From assembly GCA_022801475.1 (NCBI GenBank), contig JAAWSH010000007.1:1-16725 (forward strand): 16,725 nt of DNA, written 5' to 3'. Position 1 is the stretch's first letter. Every line of letters starts with the position of its first letter. Position numbers and translations under genes: made by a program. The notes below the pieces were generated by a model, which had not been told where the DNA came from, ran no database searches, and worked only from the letters and a program-made list of their open reading frames with translations. Origin of the DNA: Acutalibacter sp. GTDB taxonomy: Bacteria; Bacillota; Clostridia; Oscillospirales; Acutalibacteraceae. Below are positions 1 through 6,962 of this stretch, in pieces.

Positions 1-480
1 GTGCTGCAGGAGGCCATCATGACGGCGATTATGCAAACAGCAAAGCAGAGTGCCGACGTGCTGGGTACATTAAAATTGCATATCGGCATGGGGATAGACG
101 CCAGTGATACCGAAGATAATAGCTTGGATATCCAGATAAGGATAGCAGAAATCGATGCAGAATTCAAGACTATGCTCCAGGCCATAGCTACTGATACGGT
201 TGAGGATTTCGATGAACAGAGGGCTACCGCGCTCATGGCTGAAAAGAATGCCTTGGAACAGCAGCTTACTCAGTTTGAAAATGCACAGCAGAATAAGGAG
301 AATACGCAATCCCGGCTGGATGAAATTTTCACCATCCTAGAGGGGCTGGAGAATCACCCCATGGAGTATGATGACCGGCTGGTACGGCAGGTGCTGGAAT
401 GTGTGGTGGTGGAGTCCAAAGAGAAATTAAAGGTGATTTTTGCAGGAGGATTGGAAGTTGAACAAGCAATACCGACCTGA
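1..480 (+). CDS. Large serine recombinase, C-terminal part (5' end outside window)
   Basis: The 159 visible residues match the C-terminal region of large serine recombinases (resolvase/invertase superfamily) that move integrative elements of Clostridia. The catalytic serine domain and zinc ribbon would lie upstream of the window. What is visible is a long, charged helical stretch (about residues 40-115, rich in Glu, Gln, Leu and Lys, likely coiled coil), then the typical ending in which a DDRLVRQVLE segment leads into a VVVESKEKLKVIF beta strand and a short Gly-Glu tail. The frame is open to the first base, so the GTG at position 1 is probably an internal Val codon and not the start. The stop at 478-480 is followed by a strong terminator. 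It probably marks the end of an integrated mobile element; no attachment site can be fixed from one side alone. Confidence 0.8.
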   Translation: MLQEAIMTAIMQTAKQSADVLGTLKLHIGMGIDASDTEDNSLDIQIRIAEIDAEFKTMLQAIATDTVEDFDEQRATALMAEKNALEQQLTQFENAQQNKENTQSRLDEIFTILEGLENHPMEYDDRLVRQVLECVVVESKEKLKVIFAGGLEVEQAIPT

Positions 481-540
481 TGTGAGAGTTCGGATACACC
501 CACCAATGTGCCAAAAATATTTTTTTCGTCGTGCGTTCAA

Positions 541-574
541 AAGGCCGCAGCGAGATTTCGCTGCGGCCTTTTTT
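541..574 (+). terminator. Intrinsic terminator after the recombinase gene
   Basis: A perfect 12-bp stem (541-552 with 559-570, AAGGCCGCAGCG paired with its complement) closes a 6-nt loop and runs into six T residues. It lies 60 nt after the recombinase stop and is a textbook Rho-independent terminator for rightward transcription. Confidence 0.9.
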
Positions 575-671
575 ATCTGGCAAGAAGTTTCTGCATGCAG
601 GCGGGTCTATAAGAGCTATACCAGGGGATACGCAGCGGTCGCTTAAAATATAATATTTCTGGAAAACAGAA

Positions 672-704
672 AGGCGGCTTATGTCAAACTGACGTTAGCC
701 GCCT
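672..704 (-). terminator. Hairpin downstream of the methyltransferase gene, likely terminator
   Basis: A 15-bp stem with two weak positions (672-686 with 690-704; core AGGCGGCT/AGCCGCCT) closes a 3-nt loop. It sits about 75 nt past the stop of the leftward methyltransferase gene. The leftward strand after it is only moderately T-rich (TTCTGTTTTCC), so termination is likely but not certain. Confidence 0.45.
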
Positions 705-778
705 ATATTCATGAAATTTAACTAGAAACTATACCCTCTACAGCCGGCTGTTCAGGGCACGGGGCGTACTTCCCAGGG

Positions 779-1573
779 CTATTTAACCCCAATCCGCATA
801 CGGTAGGAAAAGTCTATGCTAAAGGTTTCCTCTCCATAAATTTGCCAAAGGCTCTTTTGGCACTGCTCCATCTCTGCCCTTATCCGGCTGGGATCTACTT
901 TTAGAATCGCCTGCAAGCTGCCCTGGCTTAACAAAAGATTAAAAAGCCTTTGGGCCGTACAGGGCTCTGAATGGGAGAAGAGAATCTCCCTGCAATATCT
1001 GAAATATCCGCTATTTTTTATATTGTCTAGATGTTTTGATTTGTCATACCGGACAAAAGAATCTTTTAATTCTGGGTCGTTGGCCTCTATCTGCTTCGCT
1101 CTATTATAAAGGCCCATATACGCCTTTTCCGCCTGCCATTTCGTCACAGGCGGCCAATCGCAGTCTACAGTGACAAACACTCCGTTGGGCTTTAAGATGC
1201 GGTCCACCTCATCCAGGGTTGCAGCTGGCTCCATCCAGTGAAAAGATTGAGAGCAGATGACCACATCCGCGCATACATCCGGTAAGGAGGTCGCTGTAGA
1301 ATACGCCTTTATAAAGGAAATCTCTTCTCCCTCCTTTTGCTTTGCCACCCGCAGCATATCGTCGCTGGGCTCAATACCGATCACCTGTGAAGCAAGGCCT
1401 TTCCAGGAAAGGGTGGAAAGGCCGGTTCCACAGCCCAAATCTACCACCAGCCCGGGCTTCCTCTCCAGATATTGGCGGATGACCTTTATGGGATATTCTG
1501 GCATCTGCGGTCTCGCTCCTTCATAAATACCGGCGAAGCCTGTAAATCTCTCTGCGTTTTTATGTTGATCCAT
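779..1573 (-). CDS. Class I SAM-dependent methyltransferase
   Basis: A 264-residue cytoplasmic methyltransferase of the UbiE/BioC-like Rossmann type. The SAM-binding motif I is clear (VVDLGCGTG, about residues 43-51), followed by an acidic loop (GIEPSDDM, near 65-72) and a later ADVVICSQSFHWM segment that forms strand 4 of the fold. The opening resembles a common but uncharacterised Firmicute family beginning with a short polar stretch and then ERFxGFAxxYxxARPxxPxY. The substrate cannot be named. Start choice: AGGGAG lies 9 nt before the ATG at 1573 but only 3 nt before an upstream in-frame TTG (1579), so the ATG is preferred. It stands alone between a recombinase end and a broken secreted-protein gene, consistent with accessory DNA. 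Confidence 0.88.
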   Translation of the reverse strand: MDQHKNAERFTGFAGIYEGARPQMPEYPIKVIRQYLERKPGLVVDLGCGTGLSTLSWKGLASQVIGIEPSDDMLRVAKQKEGEEISFIKAYSTATSLPDVCADVVICSQSFHWMEPAATLDEVDRILKPNGVFVTVDCDWPPVTKWQAEKAYMGLYNRAKQIEANDPELKDSFVRYDKSKHLDNIKNSGYFRYCREILFSHSEPCTAQRLFNLLLSQGSLQAILKVDPSRIRAEMEQCQKSLWQIYGEETFSIDFSYRMRIGVK

Positions 1574-1713
1574 GCTCAACAGCTCCCTGAATCCTAAATT
1601 TTTTCATCATTCTGGTAAAAGGACTTCTTCCTTTTTGACGCTATCCCGGTCCATGGGGCCACGGCCAAAAAAGCGGCTTCATGTTTGAATCGTCTTAACA
1701 CATTAGCGCCTAT

Positions 1714-1758
1714 CAAACAAAGAGCAGAGCTGTGTTTAACGGCTCTACTCTTTGTTTG
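1714..1758 (-). terminator. Bidirectional terminator-like inverted repeat
   Basis: A 17-bp inverted repeat (1714-1730 with 1742-1758, one mismatch) has a GC-containing core (GAGCAGAGC/GCTCTACTC) flanked by an A-rich left arm and a T-rich right arm, so each strand ends the stem in a T-rich run. It lies 22 nt beyond the end of the leftward secreted-protein gene and probably ends that transcript. Confidence 0.6.
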
Positions 1759-1779
1759 TGGCGGCGTAAGATTTTCTAA

Positions 1780-2591
1780 TTAATCCCGGCTAATTTGTAA
1801 ACTGATCATCGCTTTTGCATTGGAAATGTTATAAACGCTGGTGCGAAAACCTATCTTTTTTGGCTGATTTACAGGCTTTGACCCCGATAGTCCATCCCCC
1901 ACACCGGCATTTTTCATCCAATAAATATTCACATTTGGGGTTACATCCATATTAGAGATGCCTAGATTGATTACTGTACAATTGGTAAGGCTTTCTATAC
2001 GCTCGACATAATGCACCCCCTGATCCCACAGTGTTATTTAGCGTATGGAAGGGAGTGGATACTACGCCATCAACTTGTTTGGGTACCTGTACCGCATAAA
2101 CAACGGGCGGATACACAACATTTGCCGCGCAGGGGGCTTATAATGCTCTCAACTACCTGGGGCACCTCTATCGAAGCATCTTCCGGGTCCTGAATGGGGT
2201 CCCAGCCGGGGAAAAGTTCGCTAAACTTTGGGGGCTCATGCCATTCCATCGTATTGTAGTCAATGCTGGCCACATAGCTTTCCTCGGTGTCTAAAACCCA
2301 TTCGCCCACGCTATAGGCTACCTCGCGGCGGGCCGCCAAGATTTTTTCCCGCTGTTCTGGGCTGGCGCTATCTATATCCGAATAAGCCAACGCATAGGTT
2401 TCCGGATCAATTTCCGCGTCATTCAGCAGCTGGGGAACAGATGCGGTGGGTACTTCCGTAAAGCCCCGGCTCTTCAAACTGGCGCGTACATCCCGCTCGG
2501 CGTCGGACATTTCATTTTCCTGGGCAAACGCCACAACAGGAACCAGAGCGATGGCAAGGGCAATGACAAAGAAGGTGAGCGCTTTTTTCAT
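1780..2591 (-). pseudogene. Secreted protein of unknown function, broken by two single-base homopolymer insertions
   Basis: The gene starts at ATG 2591 after a good AGGAGG site and encodes a clear signal peptide (MKKALTFFVIALAIALVPVVAFA, cleavage likely after residue 23). The frame is lost twice. Removing one base from the five-base run at 2132-2136 and one from the five-base run at 2016-2020 restores a single open frame of 269 residues through to 1780, with no internal stop. The mature part is acidic in its first half (many Glu/Asp, a WHEPPKFSELFPGWDP segment) and beta-rich, Thr/Asn/Val-rich in its second half (TNCTVINLGISNM). I do not recognise the family. As written, translation would stop after 173 residues at 2070. 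Both changes are +1 in runs of five, so they could be sequencing errors, true decay or slippage. The promoter is intact. Confidence 0.7.
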
Positions 2592-2642
2592 TGAATGTCC
2601 CTCCTAATTATTGATGATAGAATTATTCTTGCACCGCCAACC

Positions 2643-2665
2643 TACAATTGAATTGTACTACAATT
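2643..2665. promoter_or_regulatory. Overlapping palindromic operator on the -10 region
   Basis: Three alternating heptamers, TACAATT-g-AATTGTA-c-TACAATT, form two overlapping perfect 15-bp palindromes (2643-2657 and 2651-2665). The first contains the -10 hexamer; the second fills the spacer. The placement is that of a repressor operator. The half-site resembles TACA/TGTA sites known for BlaI/CopY regulators, but no regulator gene is in the window and the family is not assigned. Confidence 0.55.
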
Positions 2666-2680
2666 AAAAGAAAATGTCAA
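2652..2680 (-). promoter_or_regulatory. Promoter of the secreted-protein gene
   Basis: On the minus strand, TTGACA (2675-2680) and TACAAT (2652-2657) are separated by exactly 17 nt, close to a perfect sigma-A promoter. It points at the ATG at 2591, leaving a leader of about 55 nt with an AGGAGG-type site. Confidence 0.82.
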
Positions 2681-2710
2681 TAAACTTGAAAAAATAAAAA
2701 AATTAAAAAA

Positions 2711-4552
2711 TCATTGCATCTCCAGGTTCAGTGCCGCCTCTGTGGTTTCCTGTTCAAACTGCTTTTTATACAGTCCCGCATAGTAGCCGTCCTGTTCCAT
2801 TAGCTCCGCATGGGTTCCCCGCTCAATAATTTTTCCATCCCGCACCACCAGGATCATATCCGCTTTGCGGATGGTAGAGAGCCGGTGGGCAATGAGGAAC
2901 GACGTGCGTCCTGTCAGCAGGGTGGAAATGGCTTCCTGAATCAGGGCCTCGGTCTTGGTGTCAATAGAGGCGGTGGCCTCGTCCAGCACAAAGATGCGGG
3001 GGTCCGCCAGTACTGCCCGGGCAAAGGACACCAGCTGTTTCTCTCCGGTAGAGAGCTGCCCGCCGCCCTCGCCTACGTCGCTGTCATAGCCCTTTTCCAT
3101 ACGGGTGATAAAGTCGTGGGCGTTTACCAGTTTGGCTGCGGCGATAATTTCCTCGTCCGTGGCGTCCAGCCTGCCGTAGCGGATGTTCTCCTTGACCGAG
3201 CCGGAGAACAGGTGGGGCGTTTGTAGCACATAGCCGATGCCGCTGTGCAGCCACAGCATACTGCGTTCCCGGTAGTCCCGGCCGTCGATGAGCACCCGGC
3301 CCCCAGTGGGCTCAAAGAACCGGCAGGCCAGGTTCACCAGGGTGGATTTTCCCGCGCCAGTCTCACCCACAATGGCCACGGTAGAGCCCGCGGGCACATC
3401 CAGGCTAAAGTGCTCCAGCACATTCTCGGTGCCGTCCGGGTAGCGGAAAGTCACATCCTCAAAGGTGACCCGGCCTTCTAGGGGCTCCCAGTTCTCCCGT
3501 TTGGGCTCCAGAGAGGTGCCGTACTTTTCCACCACCTCCTGGGTGTCTGTAATCTGGGGCTTCAGCTCCAGCAGTTCGGTGATCCGCTCCACACTGGCCT
3601 GCTTGGCCACCAGCTGGGTGACTACATAGGCCAGGGTCTGCACAGGGTCCGAAATGCGCAGGGCGAAGTTGACGAAGATGGACAGCTCACCAATGGTAAT
3701 GGCATTGTCGATGGCCATACCGCCCCCGCCCGTGATCACCAGGGACACGGCCAGGGCCGTTAAAAAGCTGATGATAGGCATATAGATGGCGTCCAGCACC
3801 ACGGCCCTCACGCTGGCCCTGCGCATACTGCCGCTTACCTGGTGAAAGGCGGCGGTGTTCTTGTCCTCAATCACCAGGGTCTTAGAGGTCTTTGCCCCCG
3901 AAATTCCCTCGTTGTAGTGACGGGTGATCTCGGCGTTTACCTTCCTGGCCTCGCGGTTCGCCTTGAGGATGCGCTTCTCAAAGTAGAGGGTCACCAGGGT
4001 GATGGCGGGAACCACCGCCAGTACCAGCAGGCCCAGCCTCCAGTTGACGGCCAGCATCACCCCCATGCAGCCCAAAATATACAGCACGCAGTAAAAGCCG
4101 TCCACAATATTCCAGGTAAAGGAGCCAATGCGGTAGCAGTCGCTTACAATCCGGGACATGATGGCGCCCACGGGGTTCTGATTATAGTAAGAGAAGCTCA
4201 GGGCTTGCAGGTGGCTGAAGAGCTTTTTCCGCAGGTCCCGGGTGATCATGACCTCCATTTTCAGGGCCACCCAGCCCATTTGCAGCTCGGTAAAGGCCCG
4301 CATGAGTACCAGGCCCATATAGAGCAGGGCGTAGCCAGTAATCCCCTGGTGGGTGCCGGGGGTCACAAACCAGTCCACTGCCCAGCCGGCCATTAGGGTA
4401 TAGCCCACCCCCACCCCGGCGCTGGTAAGCATGGCCAGGAACAGCAGAACCACGCCCTTCCAGTAGGGCCGGAAAAAAGGGATTATCTTGGCCCAAATCT
4501 TCAAGCTAAAATGCTGATCCTTTTGCGTTTTATTTTCTAAATTGATTTCCAT
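2711..4552 (-). CDS. Heterodimeric multidrug ABC exporter, subunit with the catalytic Walker B glutamate
   Basis: About 613 residues in the type IV exporter layout: six membrane helices (roughly residues 30-320) followed by an ATPase domain. Walker A is GETGAGKST (about 396-404), the Q-loop is in VLQTPHLF, Walker B with catalytic Glu is FVLDEATASID (Asp524, Glu525) and the switch His is in LIAHRLST. The signature is LSTGEKQ, a departure from LSGGQ. Together with the upstream gene this reproduces the asymmetric pairs BmrCD, LmrCD, EfrAB and TM287/288: here the Glu of this subunit pairs with the ISGGQ of its partner to make the active site. Substrates are probably hydrophobic drugs, an inference from family. 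Start choice: GAGGAG directly abuts ATG 4558, while ATG 4552 lies 6 nt from it and is preferred. It is second in the operon, after a 300-nt spacer. Confidence 0.92.
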   Translation of the reverse strand: MEINLENKTQKDQHFSLKIWAKIIPFFRPYWKGVVLLFLAMLTSAGVGVGYTLMAGWAVDWFVTPGTHQGITGYALLYMGLVLMRAFTELQMGWVALKMEVMITRDLRKKLFSHLQALSFSYYNQNPVGAIMSRIVSDCYRIGSFTWNIVDGFYCVLYILGCMGVMLAVNWRLGLLVLAVVPAITLVTLYFEKRILKANREARKVNAEITRHYNEGISGAKTSKTLVIEDKNTAAFHQVSGSMRRASVRAVVLDAIYMPIISFLTALAVSLVITGGGGMAIDNAITIGELSIFVNFALRISDPVQTLAYVVTQLVAKQASVERITELLELKPQITDTQEVVEKYGTSLEPKRENWEPLEGRVTFEDVTFRYPDGTENVLEHFSLDVPAGSTVAIVGETGAGKSTLVNLACRFFEPTGGRVLIDGRDYRERSMLWLHSGIGYVLQTPHLFSGSVKENIRYGRLDATDEEIIAAAKLVNAHDFITRMEKGYDSDVGEGGGQLSTGEKQLVSFARAVLADPRIFVLDEATASIDTKTEALIQEAISTLLTGRTSFLIAHRLSTIRKADMILVVRDGKIIERGTHAELMEQDGYYAGLYKKQFEQETTEAALNLEMQ

Positions 4553-4558
4553 ATCCAT

Positions 4559-4856
4559 CTCCTCTAAGTCCGTGGGGACGCTCTCCCCACACCCCTAAAA
4601 ACTTTTACTCCAAATTCTTTCAAGGTCAACCCGGCGGACGAGACTCAGCGTCCCAAGGTTTTATCCGTATGATCCTGAGAAAAACGCGCGGGACATTTTT
4701 CCGTAGGGAGACCCTCGCCGGAGACTTCCCTGCACGGACGCCCCCGCGTCCACCCGTCCTTGTCTCTAAGGCCACCCGGTTTCCCGCTGGGTTTTTCCCG
4801 CATGCACATGTGTGCGGCCTCATAGGCCCATGGTCACGGGCTGCGGCCACAGATCC
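4559..4856 (-). other. Structured spacer between the two ABC subunit genes
   Basis: No gene is supported here, although a 74-codon open frame exists on each strand. The spacer is GC-rich and full of inverted repeats: a perfect 6-bp stem with CCCC loop (4736-4751), a longer imperfect stem at about 4701-4737, and a perfect 7-bp stem (4572-4578 with 4584-4590) just ahead of the ribosome binding site of the downstream gene. No convincing promoter is seen on the minus strand, so the downstream subunit is probably transcribed from the leader promoter at 6.9 kb. Subunit genes of such exporters usually abut or overlap, so a spacer of this length is unusual. Confidence 0.5.
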
Positions 4857-6677
4857 CTACCCCGCCTGGCTGCCCAGTCCTTGCATCTCGTAAATCTTCC
4901 GGTAAATGCCCTCCTGGTCCACGAGTTCTTGGTGAGAGCCCAGCTGGGCCACCCGGCCCTTGTCCAGCACCAAGATCTGGTCCGCGTTCATCAGGGTGGT
5001 GATCCGGTGGGCAATCAAAATGGTGGTGCCGTGGACGTTCTCCTTGATGGACGCCCGTATCTTTGCGTCTGTCTCCATATCCACTGCCGAGAGGGAATCG
5101 TCAAACACCTTGACCGGCGTGTCCTGCATCAGCATACGGGCAATGGCCACCCGCTGTTTCTGCCCGCCGGAGATGGTCACCCCCCGTTCGCCAATGGGGG
5201 TCTCGTACCCCTGGGCGAAGCCCTCGATGGCTTCGTCGATCACCGCCATACGGGCATAGCGGCGCACAGTCTCCAGGTCTTTGCGGCCCGCGCCTTCGGC
5301 GATGCTCTCCCGGAAGGTTTTGGAGAACAGGAAGGGCTCTTGCAGCACCATGCCGATGTTCCCCCGCAGGTGGGAAAGCTTGATCTGCCGGACGTCCACC
5401 CCGCCGATGGTGATGGACCCGCTGCCCTGGGGCAGTTCGTACAGCCGGTCTAAAAGGTACATCAGGGTGGATTTCCCGCTGCCGGTGGCCCCCAGAATGC
5501 CAAAGGTGCTGCCCGCTTTTATGGTAAAGCTGACATCCTCCAGCACCTCGCCGCTTTCCCCATAGGCAAAGCTTACATGGTCAAAGACAATGTCCCGGTC
5601 CATGGGCGGGGTCTTGGGGGCGGGGCAGTCCTCCTCTTCTTTAGCGTCCAGAATGTCGAAGATGCGGGTGGCGCTGATGGAGGTCTTGCTTAGCTCGCTG
5701 AGCACCCGGCCCAGGTTGGCCACCGGCCAGGCCAGCATGGAGTTGTAGGCTGTAAAGGCCAAAAACTCGCCCTCGGTCAACAGGCCTTGCTCTACAAAGA
5801 ATACCCCCGCCACGGTGATCACCAGGGCCTGCACCCCGGCGATAAAGTCGCAGACGCCCCAGTCTACGCCCAGCACCCGGCCCAGATGGATCCAGAAATT
5901 GGTAAACTCTTCGTTCTTCTTGTTAAAGCGGTCAATCTCGTACCGCTCCCGGCCAAAGGCCCGCACTACCCGCACGCCGGTAAGGTTCTCCTGCACCAGG
6001 GCGGTCAGCTGGCCCTCGGTCTCGTCGGCCTGTTGGAACTTCTTCCCCACAATGACGAAAAAGATCATGGAGAAGCCGATGACCAGGGGGATAAAGGCCA
6101 GCACCACCAGAGAGAGCTGGACGTTCATCATAAACATGAGCCACAGGGAAATAGCAATGGCCAGCACCGTACGCACCACGGTGACCAGCTGCTCGTTGAC
6201 AAAGTTGCGGATTAACTCCACATCCTGGGTGCAGCGCTGGATGATGTCCCCAGTCTGGTGGGAATTATGCCAGGCGTAGGGTAAGCGCTGGATATGGGCA
6301 AAAAGCTGGTTGCGCAGGCGGTCTACCGTGCCCTCGCAGCCCTTGGCCAGGTTCACCCGAGAGGAGTGGTCCGCCAGGCCCGCCACCACGGCAAAGGCCA
6401 GGGCCACAGCAGCGCACACCACAATGTGCTGGCGCAGCATTTCCCGGCCCCCCAGGGTGTTCAGCCAGCCCACCACAAAGCCGGGAAGGCTGAAGGGCTC
6501 GTTATTAATCACCGAGTCCACCGTAACGCGGATGACCTGGGGGGTCATGTAGTTGGCGGCGGAGGAGACCACCACCGTAAACATTGCCAGCAGAAAATTC
6601 CCCCGCAGCCCCTGGGTAAAGGGGTAAAAACGCAGGATGCTGGACTTCTTTGTGTTTTTAATTTCTCTTTTTTTCAT
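4857..6677 (-). CDS. Heterodimeric multidrug ABC exporter, subunit with the degenerate ATP site
   Basis: About 606 residues with six predicted membrane helices (N-terminal half) and a C-terminal ATPase domain. Walker A is GATGSGKST (about 396-404), the Q-loop is in VLQEPFLF, the signature is a canonical ISGGQKQR (from 502), and the switch His is in LIAHRITT. Walker B reads KVFDDSLSAVD: the catalytic Glu is replaced by Asp (about residue 527). This substitution is the hallmark of the BmrC/YheI-type half of asymmetric exporters, whose own ATP site is degenerate. It acts in the cytoplasmic membrane with the product of the next gene. Start choice: the GAGGAAG site lies 8 nt before ATG 6677; an upstream in-frame TTG at 6695 would precede the site, so is rejected. 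It is the first gene after an attenuator-like leader. Confidence 0.92.
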   Translation of the reverse strand: MKKREIKNTKKSSILRFYPFTQGLRGNFLLAMFTVVVSSAANYMTPQVIRVTVDSVINNEPFSLPGFVVGWLNTLGGREMLRQHIVVCAAVALAFAVVAGLADHSSRVNLAKGCEGTVDRLRNQLFAHIQRLPYAWHNSHQTGDIIQRCTQDVELIRNFVNEQLVTVVRTVLAIAISLWLMFMMNVQLSLVVLAFIPLVIGFSMIFFVIVGKKFQQADETEGQLTALVQENLTGVRVVRAFGRERYEIDRFNKKNEEFTNFWIHLGRVLGVDWGVCDFIAGVQALVITVAGVFFVEQGLLTEGEFLAFTAYNSMLAWPVANLGRVLSELSKTSISATRIFDILDAKEEEDCPAPKTPPMDRDIVFDHVSFAYGESGEVLEDVSFTIKAGSTFGILGATGSGKSTLMYLLDRLYELPQGSGSITIGGVDVRQIKLSHLRGNIGMVLQEPFLFSKTFRESIAEGAGRKDLETVRRYARMAVIDEAIEGFAQGYETPIGERGVTISGGQKQRVAIARMLMQDTPVKVFDDSLSAVDMETDAKIRASIKENVHGTTILIAHRITTLMNADQILVLDKGRVAQLGSHQELVDQEGIYRKIYEMQGLGSQAG

Positions 6678-6691
6678 AGTAACTTCCTCTG

Positions 6692-6850
6692 TCAATGGTC
6701 AGTGGAAGAGAGGGACCATCCCTCTCTTCCTTCACAAAAAAAGCGCAGCAAACCCTGGCTTTGCCATCCCCTGGACACGGCGGGGTGGGAGCCAAAAGTT
6801 TTGCTGCGCCGGTTTCCGCGCAACGTACACGGACGGGCAGGTTCTATCAT
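6692..6850 (-). CDS. Candidate 52-codon leader ORF of the ABC operon
   Basis: Between the operon promoter and the first ABC gene, an open frame begins at ATG 6850 about 18 nt after the predicted transcript start and ends at TGA 6692-6694, two bases before the ribosome binding site of the ABC gene. It runs through both stems of the terminator hairpin and the second hairpin. The product would be basic and Ser/Gly/Arg-rich (it contains RRSKTFGSHP and RGWQSQGLLRFF). No Shine-Dalgarno sequence precedes the ATG, which is the main doubt. Bacillus subtilis bmrCD is known to be controlled by ribosome-mediated attenuation through the leader peptide BmrB, so the position is suggestive. It may also be a chance frame through structured RNA. 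Confidence 0.3.
   Translation of the reverse strand: MIEPARPCTLRGNRRSKTFGSHPAVSRGWQSQGLLRFFCEGREGWSLSSTDH
6704..6730 (-). promoter_or_regulatory. Perfect 12-bp hairpin in the ABC operon leader
   Basis: GGAAGAGAGGGA (6704-6715) and its exact complement (6719-6730) enclose a 3-nt loop. It lies between the attenuator terminator and the ribosome binding site of the first ABC gene. No T-run follows on either strand, so it looks like a leader structure, for example an mRNA-stabilising or translation-controlling stem, and not a terminator. Confidence 0.6.
6736..6809 (-). terminator. Attenuator-type terminator in the ABC operon leader
   Basis: Read leftward, a perfect 10-bp outer stem (6800-6809 with 6743-6752, GCGCAGCAAA paired with TTTGCTGCGC) encloses an inner stem (6790-6793 with 6757-6760, then 6782-6788 with 6764-6771, one bulge) and a 10-nt loop, and is followed directly by seven T residues (6736-6742 on the complementary strand). 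It lies about 60 nt after the transcript start and about 60 nt before the ABC start codon, so most transcripts should stop here unless the stem is prevented from forming. Confidence 0.75.
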
Positions 6851-6874
6851 CTGGTTGAAATAGACGGTTAATTT

Positions 6875-6903
6875 ATCATAGCATTCCCCAGGAAGAATGT
6901 CAA
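6875..6903 (-). promoter_or_regulatory. Promoter of the ABC exporter operon
   Basis: On the minus strand, TTGACA (6898-6903) and TATGAT (6875-6880) are separated by 17 nt. Predicted transcript start is near 6868, giving a leader of about 190 nt before ATG 6677. Confidence 0.85.
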
Positions 6904-6962
6904 GAGGAATTTTTGGCCCCCTACTCTCCTGATGGTGGGTTCAAACAGAGCGCTTTACCTTG

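Noticed and set aside
4626..4893. Two 74-codon open frames, one per strand, in the ABC spacer
   Set aside because: They are Arg/Pro/Gly-rich, lack ribosome sites and lie across inverted repeats; typical chance frames in GC-rich DNA.
4857..6677. The Asp in place of the Walker B glutamate as a damaging mutation
   Set aside because: This substitution is the normal state of one subunit of asymmetric exporters such as BmrCD and TM287/288; the partner subunit supplies the active site.
6743..6809. Relation between the ABC leader and the 88-bp array through a shared AAACTTTTGG
   Set aside because: Only about ten bases are shared and the surrounding stems differ; this is compatible with chance.
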